Shown one piece after another: positions 56,941 through 64,000 of a stretch of DNA of 64,000 bases. The DNA is taken from assembly GCA_001803235.1 (NCBI GenBank), contig MHBL01000431.1, forward strand, positions 37,293-101,292. Reading direction: 5' to 3'. Positions within the stretch are counted from its first letter, which is position 1, and the number at the start of each line of letters is the position of its first letter. The position numbers and the translations under genes are program-made. Below the pieces are notes generated by a model that saw nothing but the letters and a program-made list of their open reading frames with translations, did no database searches and was not told the origin of the DNA. This stretch comes from Lentisphaerae bacterium RIFOXYA12_64_32 (lineage in GTDB: Bacteria > Verrucomicrobiota > Lentisphaeria > Oligosphaerales > YB12-FULL-65-16).

Positions 56941-57216
56941 ATGGAGAACAACCGGGCCGCCACCGCATTCTTCTTTGGCCTGTTTGCGACCGCCTTGGTG
57001 ACGATCGTTGGCGTCAGCCTGTGCCTGCAAGACGTCAGGCCGCTGCTGCTCGGGCTTGCCATGCTTGGCGCTTTGCTTTTGGGCTGTTACCTGGCCGGGT
57101 TGGTCAATGCCGCGGTGTTCATGTCCATCATGAAGAGCATCAAGGCGTTCGATGCGTACTGGCACAGGGGACGCGCGGACGAACACAGGGCACCGAAGTC
57201 GAATACGGAGGATTGA
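56941..57216 (+). CDS. Small two-helix membrane protein
   Basis: This 91-residue protein has two predicted membrane helices (about 8-28 and 33-57) and a positively charged C-terminus. GGAGG precedes the ATG by about six bases. It ends four bases before the URO-D-like gene, so co-transcription is likely. I do not recognise the family. Confidence 0.6.
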   Translation: MENNRAATAFFFGLFATALVTIVGVSLCLQDVRPLLLGLAMLGALLLGCYLAGLVNAAVFMSIMKSIKAFDAYWHRGRADEHRAPKSNTED

Positions 57217-57220
57217 CTCA

Positions 57221-58459
57221 ATGCCGTTTCCCACTCAGGATGTTGAGGTTGTGCGCGGTCTGGCGACACGGGTTGCGGAGTTCGCGGCGCTGCCGGTGCA
57301 GCAGCAGAAGGTGGACATGTGGCGGCGCCACAACCGGCTCGAGCGCGTGAAGCCGATGATCCTGATTTTCCCCGAGGGCTCCTGGCGCGAGGCGTTGCCG
57401 GACTCCGTGCTGCAGTGCACCGACCCGTTCTGCCGCGGCTACGAACGCGACCTGCGCATGCGTCTGTACCATGCCGAGATCCTCAAGGACGACAATGTGA
57501 CGGACGGCAAGCTCTACTCGCCCATCGTGATCCGCGACAGCGGCTGGGGCGTGGGTGCCAGCACGACGCGGCCGGAGCAGGCGACGGGCGCGGCGCACTA
57601 CGAGGCGGTGATCCAGACGGAAGCCGACGCGGTCAAGATCAAGAAACCGCAGATTCGCGTCGATGCGGCCGAGACGGAGCGGTTGCACCAGCAGGCGAGC
57701 GAGCTGATCGGCGGCATCATGCCGGTGGCGAAGCGCGGCGCCTGTCACATGGGGTTTGCGATCATCGACGCGCTCGCGCAGTGGCGCTGCCTGGACCAGA
57801 TCTACCTGGACATGGTCGACCGGCCCGAGTGGCTGCACGGCGTGCTCGACTTCATGACCACCGCCATGCTGGAGCGGCTCGACGCGCTCGAGCGCCAGGG
57901 CGGCCTGAGCCTGAACAACGGCCCGGAGTACTGCGGCTCGGGCGGCGTCGGGTTCAGCACCGAACTGCCGCAGCGCGATTTTGACGGCAAGCGTGTGCGT
58001 GCCATCGACCTGTGGGGGTTCGCCACCACGCAGATGTTCAGCGAGGTCTCGCCCGCCATGCACGACGAGTTCGCGCTGACCTACGAGAAGCGCTGGCTCA
58101 GCCGGTTCGGCCTCAACGCCTACGGCTGCTGCGAAGCGCTGCACCGCAAGCTGGACGACGTCTTCAAGATCCCGCGCCTGCGCCGGATCTCCATGAGCCC
58201 GTGGGTCGACATGACCGTGTCGGCGGAGAAGCTCGGCAACCGCTACGTTTTCTCGCGCAAGCCGAACCCGGCGATCGTCGCCGGCATGGCCTGGGACCCG
58301 GACTACGTGCGCCGCACCATCCGCGACGATCTCGAGAAGACGCGCGGCTGCATTGTCGAGCTGATCCTGAAAGACACGCACACCTGCCAGAACCAGCCGC
58401 AGCGCCTCGCCGACTGGGTCCGCATCGCCAAGGAAGAGGCGGAGACGTTCGCCGGGTGA
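57221..58459 (+). CDS. URO-D / corrinoid methyltransferase-like protein
   Basis: This 412-residue protein has features of the uroporphyrinogen decarboxylase superfamily as found in corrinoid-dependent methyltransferases: FMTTAMLERLDALERQGG, EYCGSGGVGFSTELP, GFATTQMFSEVSPAMHDEFAL and GCCEALHRKLDDVFKIPRLRRISMSPW. Such proteins in PVC genomes often stand alone beside sugar genes. Whether it moves a methyl group or has another role is open. GGAGG lies eight bases before ATG 57221. The small membrane protein upstream is probably co-transcribed. No corrinoid protein gene is nearby. Confidence 0.7.
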   Translation: MPFPTQDVEVVRGLATRVAEFAALPVQQQKVDMWRRHNRLERVKPMILIFPEGSWREALPDSVLQCTDPFCRGYERDLRMRLYHAEILKDDNVTDGKLYSPIVIRDSGWGVGASTTRPEQATGAAHYEAVIQTEADAVKIKKPQIRVDAAETERLHQQASELIGGIMPVAKRGACHMGFAIIDALAQWRCLDQIYLDMVDRPEWLHGVLDFMTTAMLERLDALERQGGLSLNNGPEYCGSGGVGFSTELPQRDFDGKRVRAIDLWGFATTQMFSEVSPAMHDEFALTYEKRWLSRFGLNAYGCCEALHRKLDDVFKIPRLRRISMSPWVDMTVSAEKLGNRYVFSRKPNPAIVAGMAWDPDYVRRTIRDDLEKTRGCIVELILKDTHTCQNQPQRLADWVRIAKEEAETFAG

Positions 58460-58676
58460 GGGACGCGCAGAAGGTCCCTCGGTATGTGGAGTGCGGGGGC
58501 AGAGGCCGCCAGCAGCGGCCGGCGACCCCGCTTTGGCTCGGCGCAGAGCGCCCCGCCGCCCACGGCAGCAACCGCTGGTCGACACCGCGACGCAGGACGG
58601 GAAGACCTCTGGCCGTTTGAGATCCGCGGACGAACCGGCACGGGAAGGTGCCCGCAACGGTGCGGGAGGAGGAACC

Positions 58677-59144
58677 ATGCACAGACGCCATGCACTGCTA
58701 CTCGGGTGCATCCTGTGCGTGGCCGTGCTCGCGCTCCTGGCCGCGTCCCACAAGGCCAGCCGCGAACGCCGGGCTGAAGAGCCTGCGGGAACTCTTTCCA
58801 CTACGGCCCGCAGTGACGGTATCAACCGGATTGAGGTGCTGCACCGAACGCCAAATTCCATGTCGTTGCAGGTGTTTGCGCACGGCGACGGTGGTGCGTT
58901 CACGTTCAACGCCCCGGGGCTCAGGCGGCTGTACGTCAAGCTTCTCCACGATGAACACCGCCCCATCAAGGTGTGCCAGTGCATTTGGGTGTATACGTAC
59001 CTGGCGGAAGACAAGAGCCGGCAGATTGGCAATTACTACCCCACAGAGCTTGGCGATCCGGACGGTGGTTTCACTGCCGAGTTCCGCTTCCCTGTGGATA
59101 GGGCCACGACCTTCAGTTTCAACTGGGTGGTTCGCCCAAAGTAG
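58677..59144 (+). CDS. Hypothetical exported or membrane-anchored protein
   Basis: This 155-residue protein starts with an N-terminal signal-anchor (HALLLGCILCVAVLALLA) and continues as a soluble beta-rich domain (LHRTPNSMSLQVFAH, AFTFNAPGLRRLYVKLL, TTFSFNWVV). GGAGGAGG lies four bases before ATG 58677. No lipobox is clear. The family is not recognised. It follows the URO-D-like gene by 217 bases. Confidence 0.5.
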   Translation: MHRRHALLLGCILCVAVLALLAASHKASRERRAEEPAGTLSTTARSDGINRIEVLHRTPNSMSLQVFAHGDGGAFTFNAPGLRRLYVKLLHDEHRPIKVCQCIWVYTYLAEDKSRQIGNYYPTELGDPDGGFTAEFRFPVDRATTFSFNWVVRPK

Positions 59145-59286
59145 AGCGGAACAGGTGGTGTACGCGCTATTCCGAGCCCGCGGGGGCCGCACACAAGGCC
59201 ACAGGCTTCCCCATACCACACCGAGAACGAGGACTTGAACTGAGTGGCTGTCTGACGTATGCTGTGGCTATCTTGGAGGAACGATC

Positions 59287-59517
59287 ATGTCGCCGAAACT
59301 CAAGGAATGTGAAGCCCTGGCGCTCAAGCTTCCATCGAGAGAACGGGCGGTTCTGGCGGAGCATCTGATCGCGAGTCTCGACGAACTCGACGATGCGGAG
59401 AACGAGCGGCTCTGGCTTGAGGAAGCGAACCGCCGCTACCAGGAGTACAAGAAGGGGACCATCGGCGCGCGCGACGCCAAGGACGTCCTCCGTGACGCAC
59501 GTGCGGCCATCCGATGA
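59287..59517 (+). CDS. Addiction-module antitoxin (Unstab_antitox type)
   Basis: This 76-residue acidic protein has the typical pattern CEALALKLPSRERAVLAEHLIASL followed by LWLEEANRRYQEYKKG. It should neutralise the toxin encoded next. GGAGG lies six bases before the ATG. The last codons overlap the toxin start by four bases (ATGA), the usual arrangement. Confidence 0.88.
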   Translation: MSPKLKECEALALKLPSRERAVLAEHLIASLDELDDAENERLWLEEANRRYQEYKKGTIGARDAKDVLRDARAAIR

Positions 59518-59807
59518 AGACCGTCCGATCCCTCCGTCCTGCCGAACTGGAGATGCTTGATGCGGCTCGGTACTACGAGCTCCAAGCGCCAGCTTTGGGA
59601 GCGGACTTCCTGAACCGGATAGACTCCGCCGTTCAAGACATCGCGACACATCCGGCTGGCTGGCCAGTGGTTCGCCACAACATCCGTCGCCGATTGGTCC
59701 ATCGGTTCCCTTACGCCCTTCTGTACCGCGTTGACCCCGATGAAATCGTCGTCTTGGCGACCCTGCATCTCCGCCGACACCCAGACTACTGGATTGACAG
59801 GGTGTAG
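59514..59807 (+). CDS. RelE/ParE-family toxin
   Basis: This 97-residue protein has the RelE/ParE fold signatures (AARYYELQAPALGADFLNRID, HRFPYALLYRVDPDEIVVLATLHLRRHP). ParE members poison gyrase and RelE members cleave mRNA on the ribosome; the sequence alone does not decide between the two. It is coupled to the antitoxin and appears complete, in contrast to the two broken PIN-type loci in this window. Confidence 0.88.
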   Translation: MKTVRSLRPAELEMLDAARYYELQAPALGADFLNRIDSAVQDIATHPAGWPVVRHNIRRRLVHRFPYALLYRVDPDEIVVLATLHLRRHPDYWIDRV

Positions 59808-59827
59808 CTCCCGAACCGGGGGCTGCT

Positions 59828-59973
59828 GCGGCTCGGCGCGTCCCGCGCCGAAGCGGAGTGCGCCGGCTGGCTCTGTCCGGCGAAGCTGCTCGCGCGAAGA
59901 CGGATCCCCGGCCGAGGGCCTCGGGCCGGGACGGCCCCGAGCACCCTGCCGCGGTCCCGGAGGTCCCGCGCCA
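59828..59973 (-). repeat. Dispersed repeat R2, copy e (long form)
   Basis: It is the reverse complement of the R2 pattern, located between the convergent stops of the toxin and maf genes. Confidence 0.85.
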
Positions 59974-59983
59974 CAGTCCGTTC

Positions 59984-60553
59984 TTACGGGACCAACGGCA
60001 TGCGCCGCAGCCGCGCCCGCACCTCTTCGATCGGCAGGCCGATGACGTTGCTCGTCAACCCGTCGACCGACTCGACCAGCAGCTCGCCGTGCTCCTGCAC
60101 CGCGTAGGCGCCCGCCTTGTCGAGCGTGTTGACCAGGGCGCAGTAGCGCTTGACGAGCGCGTCGTCGAGGCGCCGGAACCGGACGTGGCTGCAACAGACC
60201 CAGGCGTCGCGCCACGGTGGATCGCGCCGGACCAGGCAGACACCGGTCAGGACCTCGTGCACCGCGCCTGACAGGCTCAGAAGCATTTCCCGCGCTTCGG
60301 CCGGGTCCGCCGGCTTGCCGTAGATGCGGCCCGCCAGCACCACCACCGTGTCGGCGCCGAGGACCATGGCGTCCGGGCACTGCGCCGCAACGCGGTCAGC
60401 CTTGGCCGCCGCCAGGCGTGCCACATGCGCGGTCGGCTCTTCGCCGGGCAGTTCGGTTTCGTCGACGGATGCCGGAATGACCTGGTGCGCGAGCCCTGCC
60501 CGATCGAGCAGTTCGCGCCGGCGCGGCGATGCGGATGCGAGAACGAGTTTCAT
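59984..60553 (-). CDS. maf: Maf-like nucleoside triphosphate pyrophosphatase
   Basis: This 189-residue enzyme has the Maf family start LVLASASPRRRELL, the catalytic block GADTVV and the loop YGKPADPAEAREMLLSLSG. It hydrolyses non-canonical or excess NTPs, probably dTTP/UTP, to monophosphate. The following LTSNVIGLP is also conserved. No fusion or truncation. It is 215 bases downstream of der on the same strand. Confidence 0.93.
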   Translation of the reverse strand: MKLVLASASPRRRELLDRAGLAHQVIPASVDETELPGEEPTAHVARLAAAKADRVAAQCPDAMVLGADTVVVLAGRIYGKPADPAEAREMLLSLSGAVHEVLTGVCLVRRDPPWRDAWVCCSHVRFRRLDDALVKRYCALVNTLDKAGAYAVQEHGELLVESVDGLTSNVIGLPIEEVRARLRRMPLVP

Positions 60554-60669
60554 CGTGGTGTGGGGTCGGGGGTGGGGCCGGTGTTCGGTGTTCAGTGTTC
60601 GGGTGTCAGGTGTTCAGGCGGGCCTCGTGGGGCAGACCGTCCGGTCGCCTCGGGGCGACACTCGGGCCC

Positions 60670-60740
60670 TAAGACCGCCTGAAGGCGGGACTACGAACCT
60701 CGGATGGCGCCAGGCTTGTAGTTCCGCGTTCACGCGGCCC
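60670..60740 (-). repeat. Repeat family R5, uninterrupted copy
   Basis: It has hairpin cores CCGCCTGAAGGCGG (60675-60688) and CCGCGTTCACGCGG (60724-60737) with the flanks GGACTACGAACC and CTTGTAGTTCCG; it matches the R5 copy that R4 interrupts at 38.3 kb. Confidence 0.7.
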
Positions 60741-60768
60741 GGGTGACGCGCTGCCCCGTGCTTCCGGG

Positions 60769-62358
60769 TCAGCGGCGACCACGGCGACCGCCGCTGCGAG
60801 GCCCGCCGGACCGACCGCCGCCCGACCGGCTGCCGGCGCGACGAGGCCCTGCCGCGCGCGTACGGAGCTTGCCGCCGCGCTCCGGGCGGGCGGGTTTACG
60901 GGATTCGGCCGATGCCTTGCGGCGGGCCTTGGGCGCAAGCTTTCCGAGATCCGGGCCGGACCGGGCGATTTCCGGCCTGCCCTCTCCCGTGGGTTCGGGC
61001 CCTCGGCTCTCGCGCAGTTCGAGCCAGACGGTCAGGCCCGCCCGGGGGAAGAACGCGTTGCGCAGTTGGTTCTCGAGGAACTGCAGGTAGTTCGGTGCAA
61101 AGGCCTTCTTCGCGTTGACGAACAGCACGATACGCGGCGGCGGGTTGCCGGTCATCGTGCCGTAGTAGATCTTGGGCACCTTGCTGCCATACGCGGAAGG
61201 CGGTGTTCGCGCGGTCGTGTCCTGGATGAACCGGTTCAGCACCGCGGTCGGGATCATTACCTGCGCCTGGCGCCGCACTTCCAGGAGCCGCTCGAAAATG
61301 GCCGGCATGTTCTCCCCCGCCAGGGCGCTGACGCACTCGATCGGTGCGTAGTGCAGGAAGGGAACCAGTTGGCGCACCAGGTTCTGCATTTCATTCACCC
61401 GCATGCCGTGCTTGACCAGGTCCCACTTGTTCACCGCAATGATGCACGGCTTGCGTTCCTCTACGACCAGGTGCGCAATGCGCCGGTCCTGGGCGCTGCC
61501 GACCATGGTGGCGTCGAGCACCAGCAGCACGCAGTCGCAGCGGCCGATGGCACGCTCGGCCCGCGTGATGCTGAAGAACTCGACGACGCTGTCGACGCGC
61601 CGGCGCTGCCGCAGTCCAGCGGTGTCGATCAGTGTCAACCGCACCTCCTCGTCGCCAGACTTGAGGACGAACGGGACGTCGATGGCATCACGCGTCGTAC
61701 CCGGGATGTCGCTGACGATCACGCGGTCCTGACCGAGGAGCCGATTGACGATCGAGGACTTGCCCACGTTCGGGCGCCCGATCACCGCCAGCTTCAGACC
61801 CGGGGCGTCGTCGGGCGGCTCAGGCACGGTGGGCAGCTCACGGCTGTAACGCAACACCAGCTCCCGAATGCCGGCACTGTGGGTGCAGCAGGTGGGGATG
61901 ATGTCGGTGAACCCCAGCGGCGCGAACTCCGCCACGGCGGTCTGGCGCAGCGTCTCGTTGTCCGCCTTGTTCGCGGCGACCACGACGCGCGCTCCGGATT
62001 GACGCAGGAACGCCGCGACCTCCGTGTCCAGCGGCGTGACGCCGGCCTGGCAGTCCACGACCCAGATGATCACGGTCGCCTCGGCGACCACGGTCAGCAC
62101 CTGGTCGCGGACCAGTCCGTCGAACATCTCGACCTTCTTCTCTTTGACCAACACGCCTAGCCCGCCGGTGTCCACGAGCAGGAACGGACGGCCGAAACGG
62201 CTCACCGGCGCCATGATGCGGTCGCGGGTGACGCCGCTCTGCTCGTGCACAATCGAGACGCGCCGGCCGACAATGGCGTTGAACAGCGCCGACTTGCCCA
62301 CGTTCGGACGTCCGACAATGGCGACCAGCGGCAGATCCTGTTGAGTGGTCTGAGACAT
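60769..62358 (-). CDS. der: Ribosome biogenesis GTPase Der (EngA)
   Basis: This 529-residue protein has two tandem G domains with P-loops GRPNVGKSALF (about 15-25) and GRPNVGKSSIV (about 185), each with a DTAG/DTGG motif and N/TKxD (NKWD). A KH-like domain follows. It helps assemble the 50S subunit. The C-terminal 70 residues (after WLELRESRGPEP) are an Arg/Gly/Pro-rich basic tail, longer than in most Der proteins. ATG 62358 is chosen with AAGG upstream; the frame is open to 62427. Confidence 0.96.
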   Translation of the reverse strand: MSQTTQQDLPLVAIVGRPNVGKSALFNAIVGRRVSIVHEQSGVTRDRIMAPVSRFGRPFLLVDTGGLGVLVKEKKVEMFDGLVRDQVLTVVAEATVIIWVVDCQAGVTPLDTEVAAFLRQSGARVVVAANKADNETLRQTAVAEFAPLGFTDIIPTCCTHSAGIRELVLRYSRELPTVPEPPDDAPGLKLAVIGRPNVGKSSIVNRLLGQDRVIVSDIPGTTRDAIDVPFVLKSGDEEVRLTLIDTAGLRQRRRVDSVVEFFSITRAERAIGRCDCVLLVLDATMVGSAQDRRIAHLVVEERKPCIIAVNKWDLVKHGMRVNEMQNLVRQLVPFLHYAPIECVSALAGENMPAIFERLLEVRRQAQVMIPTAVLNRFIQDTTARTPPSAYGSKVPKIYYGTMTGNPPPRIVLFVNAKKAFAPNYLQFLENQLRNAFFPRAGLTVWLELRESRGPEPTGEGRPEIARSGPDLGKLAPKARRKASAESRKPARPERGGKLRTRAAGPRRAGSRSGGGRSGGPRSGGRRGRR

Positions 62359-62454
62359 GGTGTGAACCTTGGCCCTTGTGGGGGCGGTTGCGGGACTCCG
62401 GACCGGCCGAAACCTGAGACCTCCCAAGCGGCCGGGGGCCGACCGCCGTACAGC

Positions 62455-63795
62455 CTATTCGAACGTGGGCATCATGCTGCCGTGGGCGGCGATCAGGTCG
62501 TCGCACATGGCGCGAATCTGGTCCAGCGTGAGTTCGGCGCGTGTGTGCGGGTCCATCATGGCGGCCTGATAGATCTTGTCCTTGCGGTGTGTCACGGCCG
62601 CTTCGATCGTCAGCAGGTGCACGTTGATGTGCGTGCGGTTCAGCGCCGCGAGCTGCTCGGGCAGCGGCCCGACGTAGCAACCCTGGACGCCGTTGCGGTT
62701 CACCAGGCACGGCACTTCGACACAGGCGTCGGCCGGCAGGTTCGGGATCAGGCCGCGATTCAGCACGTTGCCGCCGATCTCGAACGGCTGGTCGGTCAGG
62801 ATCGCCTCCATGATGTGCGAGGCGTACTCGTGCGTGCGCTGGTGCGTCAGATTCTTGTCGTGCACCAGGTCGTCGCGTTGCTTCTGCCACTGCTGGATCT
62901 GGTGAATGCAGCGGCGCGGATACTCGTCCAGCGGGATATTCAGTTCCTCGACCAGTTCGGGGTGGCGGCTGTTGATGAAATAGGGGTGGTACTCGGCGGT
63001 GTGCTCGGAGGACTCCGAGTTGTAGTAGCCGAAGTTCCGCAGGATTTCGTAGCGGACCATGTCCCAGTGCTTCTTGCCGCCGGGCTGCCGCGCTTCATCG
63101 TTCTTGGCCAGGGCGCGCTGCTTCACTTCCGGGTAGAGGTCCTTGCCGTCCTTGTCCTTGAGTTCGAGCAGCCAGCACATGTGGTTGATGCCGGCGCACT
63201 TCCATTTCGCACCCGCGACTTTCTCGCCCAGGCCCACGCCGCGCAGCAACCCCGACGCGCAGCCCTGGACCGAGTGGCAAAGCCCGACGGTGTTCACGCC
63301 CGTGTGGCGCTGCATGTACCCGGAGAGGGCCGACATGGGATTGACGTAGTTCAGGAACCAGGCGTTCGGGCACACGTCTTCAATGTCGCGTGCGAAGTCC
63401 GCCAAGACCGGAATCGTACGCAGGGCGCGGAAGATGCCGCCGATGCCAAGCGTATCGGCGATCGTCTGGCGCAGTCCGTACTTCTTGGGCACCTCAAAGT
63501 CAATCACCGTGCTCGGCTCGTACCCGCCCACCTGGATGGCATTGACCACGAAGTCGGCGCCGCGCAGGGCGTCCCGGCGGTTCTCGACGCCCGCGTGCCC
63601 GGTAATGCGGGCGCGGCCCTGGTTGATATTGGCGTTCAGGTTATCCATCATCATCTTGGATTCCTGAAGCCGCTGCGGGTCGATATCATAGAGTGCGATG
63701 TGCGCATCGTGCAGGGTTGGCGTGAGCATGCTGTCGCCCAGAACGTTCTTTGCAAACACCGTACTGCCCGCCCCCGTGAACGTAATCTTCGCCAT
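62455..63795 (-). CDS. GH4-family glycosidase (alpha-galactosidase/glucosidase-like)
   Basis: This 446-residue NAD+- and metal-dependent glycosidase has the N-terminal dinucleotide-binding GAGSTVFA, the NYVNPMS motif and the metal-binding CHSVQG and INHMCW motifs typical of GH4. GH4 enzymes work by NAD-mediated redox at C3. The closest group by motif is the MelA-type alpha-galactosidases, but the substrate is not settled. GGAGG lies 10 bases before the ATG. It is cytoplasmic, 96 bases upstream of der on the same strand. Confidence 0.92.
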   Translation of the reverse strand: MAKITFTGAGSTVFAKNVLGDSMLTPTLHDAHIALYDIDPQRLQESKMMMDNLNANINQGRARITGHAGVENRRDALRGADFVVNAIQVGGYEPSTVIDFEVPKKYGLRQTIADTLGIGGIFRALRTIPVLADFARDIEDVCPNAWFLNYVNPMSALSGYMQRHTGVNTVGLCHSVQGCASGLLRGVGLGEKVAGAKWKCAGINHMCWLLELKDKDGKDLYPEVKQRALAKNDEARQPGGKKHWDMVRYEILRNFGYYNSESSEHTAEYHPYFINSRHPELVEELNIPLDEYPRRCIHQIQQWQKQRDDLVHDKNLTHQRTHEYASHIMEAILTDQPFEIGGNVLNRGLIPNLPADACVEVPCLVNRNGVQGCYVGPLPEQLAALNRTHINVHLLTIEAAVTHRKDKIYQAAMMDPHTRAELTLDQIRAMCDDLIAAHGSMMPTFE

Positions 63796-63954
63796 GAACC
63801 GTAATCCTCCTGAACTGGCCGGCCGAGACCGAACTGAACCGCGCCGCGCCGCCAGTCTGACCGTGCGCGCGAAGGCCCGGCGCAGCCGCGTGCCGGACCT
63901 GCTTAGGGATAACCCCCGCCCGGCCGCGTGTCAAGCCTGACCGGTCCGGATGCA

Positions 63955-64000
63955 GGGCTGTTTCAAGATCCGGCGTCGCGTCTCGGCGGGTCACGCCGCT
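63955..64000. mobile_element. MITE-like element R3, second copy (cut by window end)
   Basis: It begins GGGCTGTTTCAAGATCCGGCG, like the left end of the element at 34793 with two substitutions over 35 bases. The right end is beyond the window. Confidence 0.7.

Overview
The window is about 64 kb of high-GC bacterial chromosome. Gene content points to the PVC superphylum, most likely a Kiritimatiellota, Lentisphaerota or Planctomycetota relative. The hints are a large sugar/deoxysugar catabolic cluster with a GH38 mannosidase, a GH95-type hydrolase, a URO-D-like protein and a DUF6785/6784-type membrane protein, plus an unusually short ATP synthase delta subunit. This placement is inference; no rRNA or marker comparison was possible.

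Layout. (1) 1-14.6 kb is accessory DNA: a tyrosine integrase and phage/plasmid-type primase-helicase, an IS4-like element, an intact IS1595-family element with inverted repeats and an 8-bp direct repeat, and a Gabija-like defence operon (membrane coiled-coil protein, OLD-family ATPase/TOPRIM nuclease, UvrD-like helicase) followed by a Ser/Thr kinase. Two degenerate tRNA-like sequences (Leu at 6.8 kb, Met at 14.6 kb) look like integration-site scars, and the second marks the probable right edge of the island. (2) 14.7-30.2 kb is core genome on the minus strand: two related membrane-anchored coiled-coil proteins, a complete H+-type F1Fo ATP synthase operon (ptsN-like, atpBEFHAGDC), carB, and a psd-pmtA pair that should make phosphatidylethanolamine and methylate it towards phosphatidylcholine. 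(3) 31-59 kb is a carbohydrate region, mostly plus strand: GH38, two glycyl-radical-type enzymes (GRE1, GRE2) with an IclR regulator, two AraC regulators, a sugar isomerase/epimerase-like protein, a Gfo/Idh/MocA oxidoreductase, a YiiX-like hydrolase, a DUF6785-type membrane protein, a GH95-like hydrolase, a zinc-type alcohol dehydrogenase, an aldo/keto reductase and a URO-D-like protein. (4) 59-64 kb holds a toxin-antitoxin pair, maf, der and a GH4 glycosidase.

The most unusual structure is a dense set of dispersed palindromic repeats in the 24-64 kb part. I see at least five families: R1, about 172 bp with two hairpins; R2, about 115-183 bp, five copies, all just downstream of genes; R3, a MITE-like element with ends GGGCTGTTTCAAGAT; R4, a 127-bp MITE-like element flanked by an 8-bp direct repeat; and R5, a two-hairpin repeat that R4 has invaded. 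Several palindromes lie inside open reading frames without breaking them. The linker that joins the IclR regulator in frame to GRE2 is largely made of such repeats, GRE2 has another three-hairpin insertion inside its enzyme domain, and the C-terminal tail of the second AraC regulator is encoded by hairpins. This resembles the in-frame palindromic elements known from Rickettsia.

How the genes fit together: the GRE1 promoter carries a 15-bp operator that the adjacent IclR protein could bind, and the 55.2-kb AraC control region has two direct repeats 21 bp apart, as expected for an AraC-type site. The catabolic cluster would take complex glycans through exo-hydrolysis (GH38, GH95, GH4), isomerisation and oxidation, and then glycyl-radical chemistry. 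No glycyl radical activating enzyme is present in the window.
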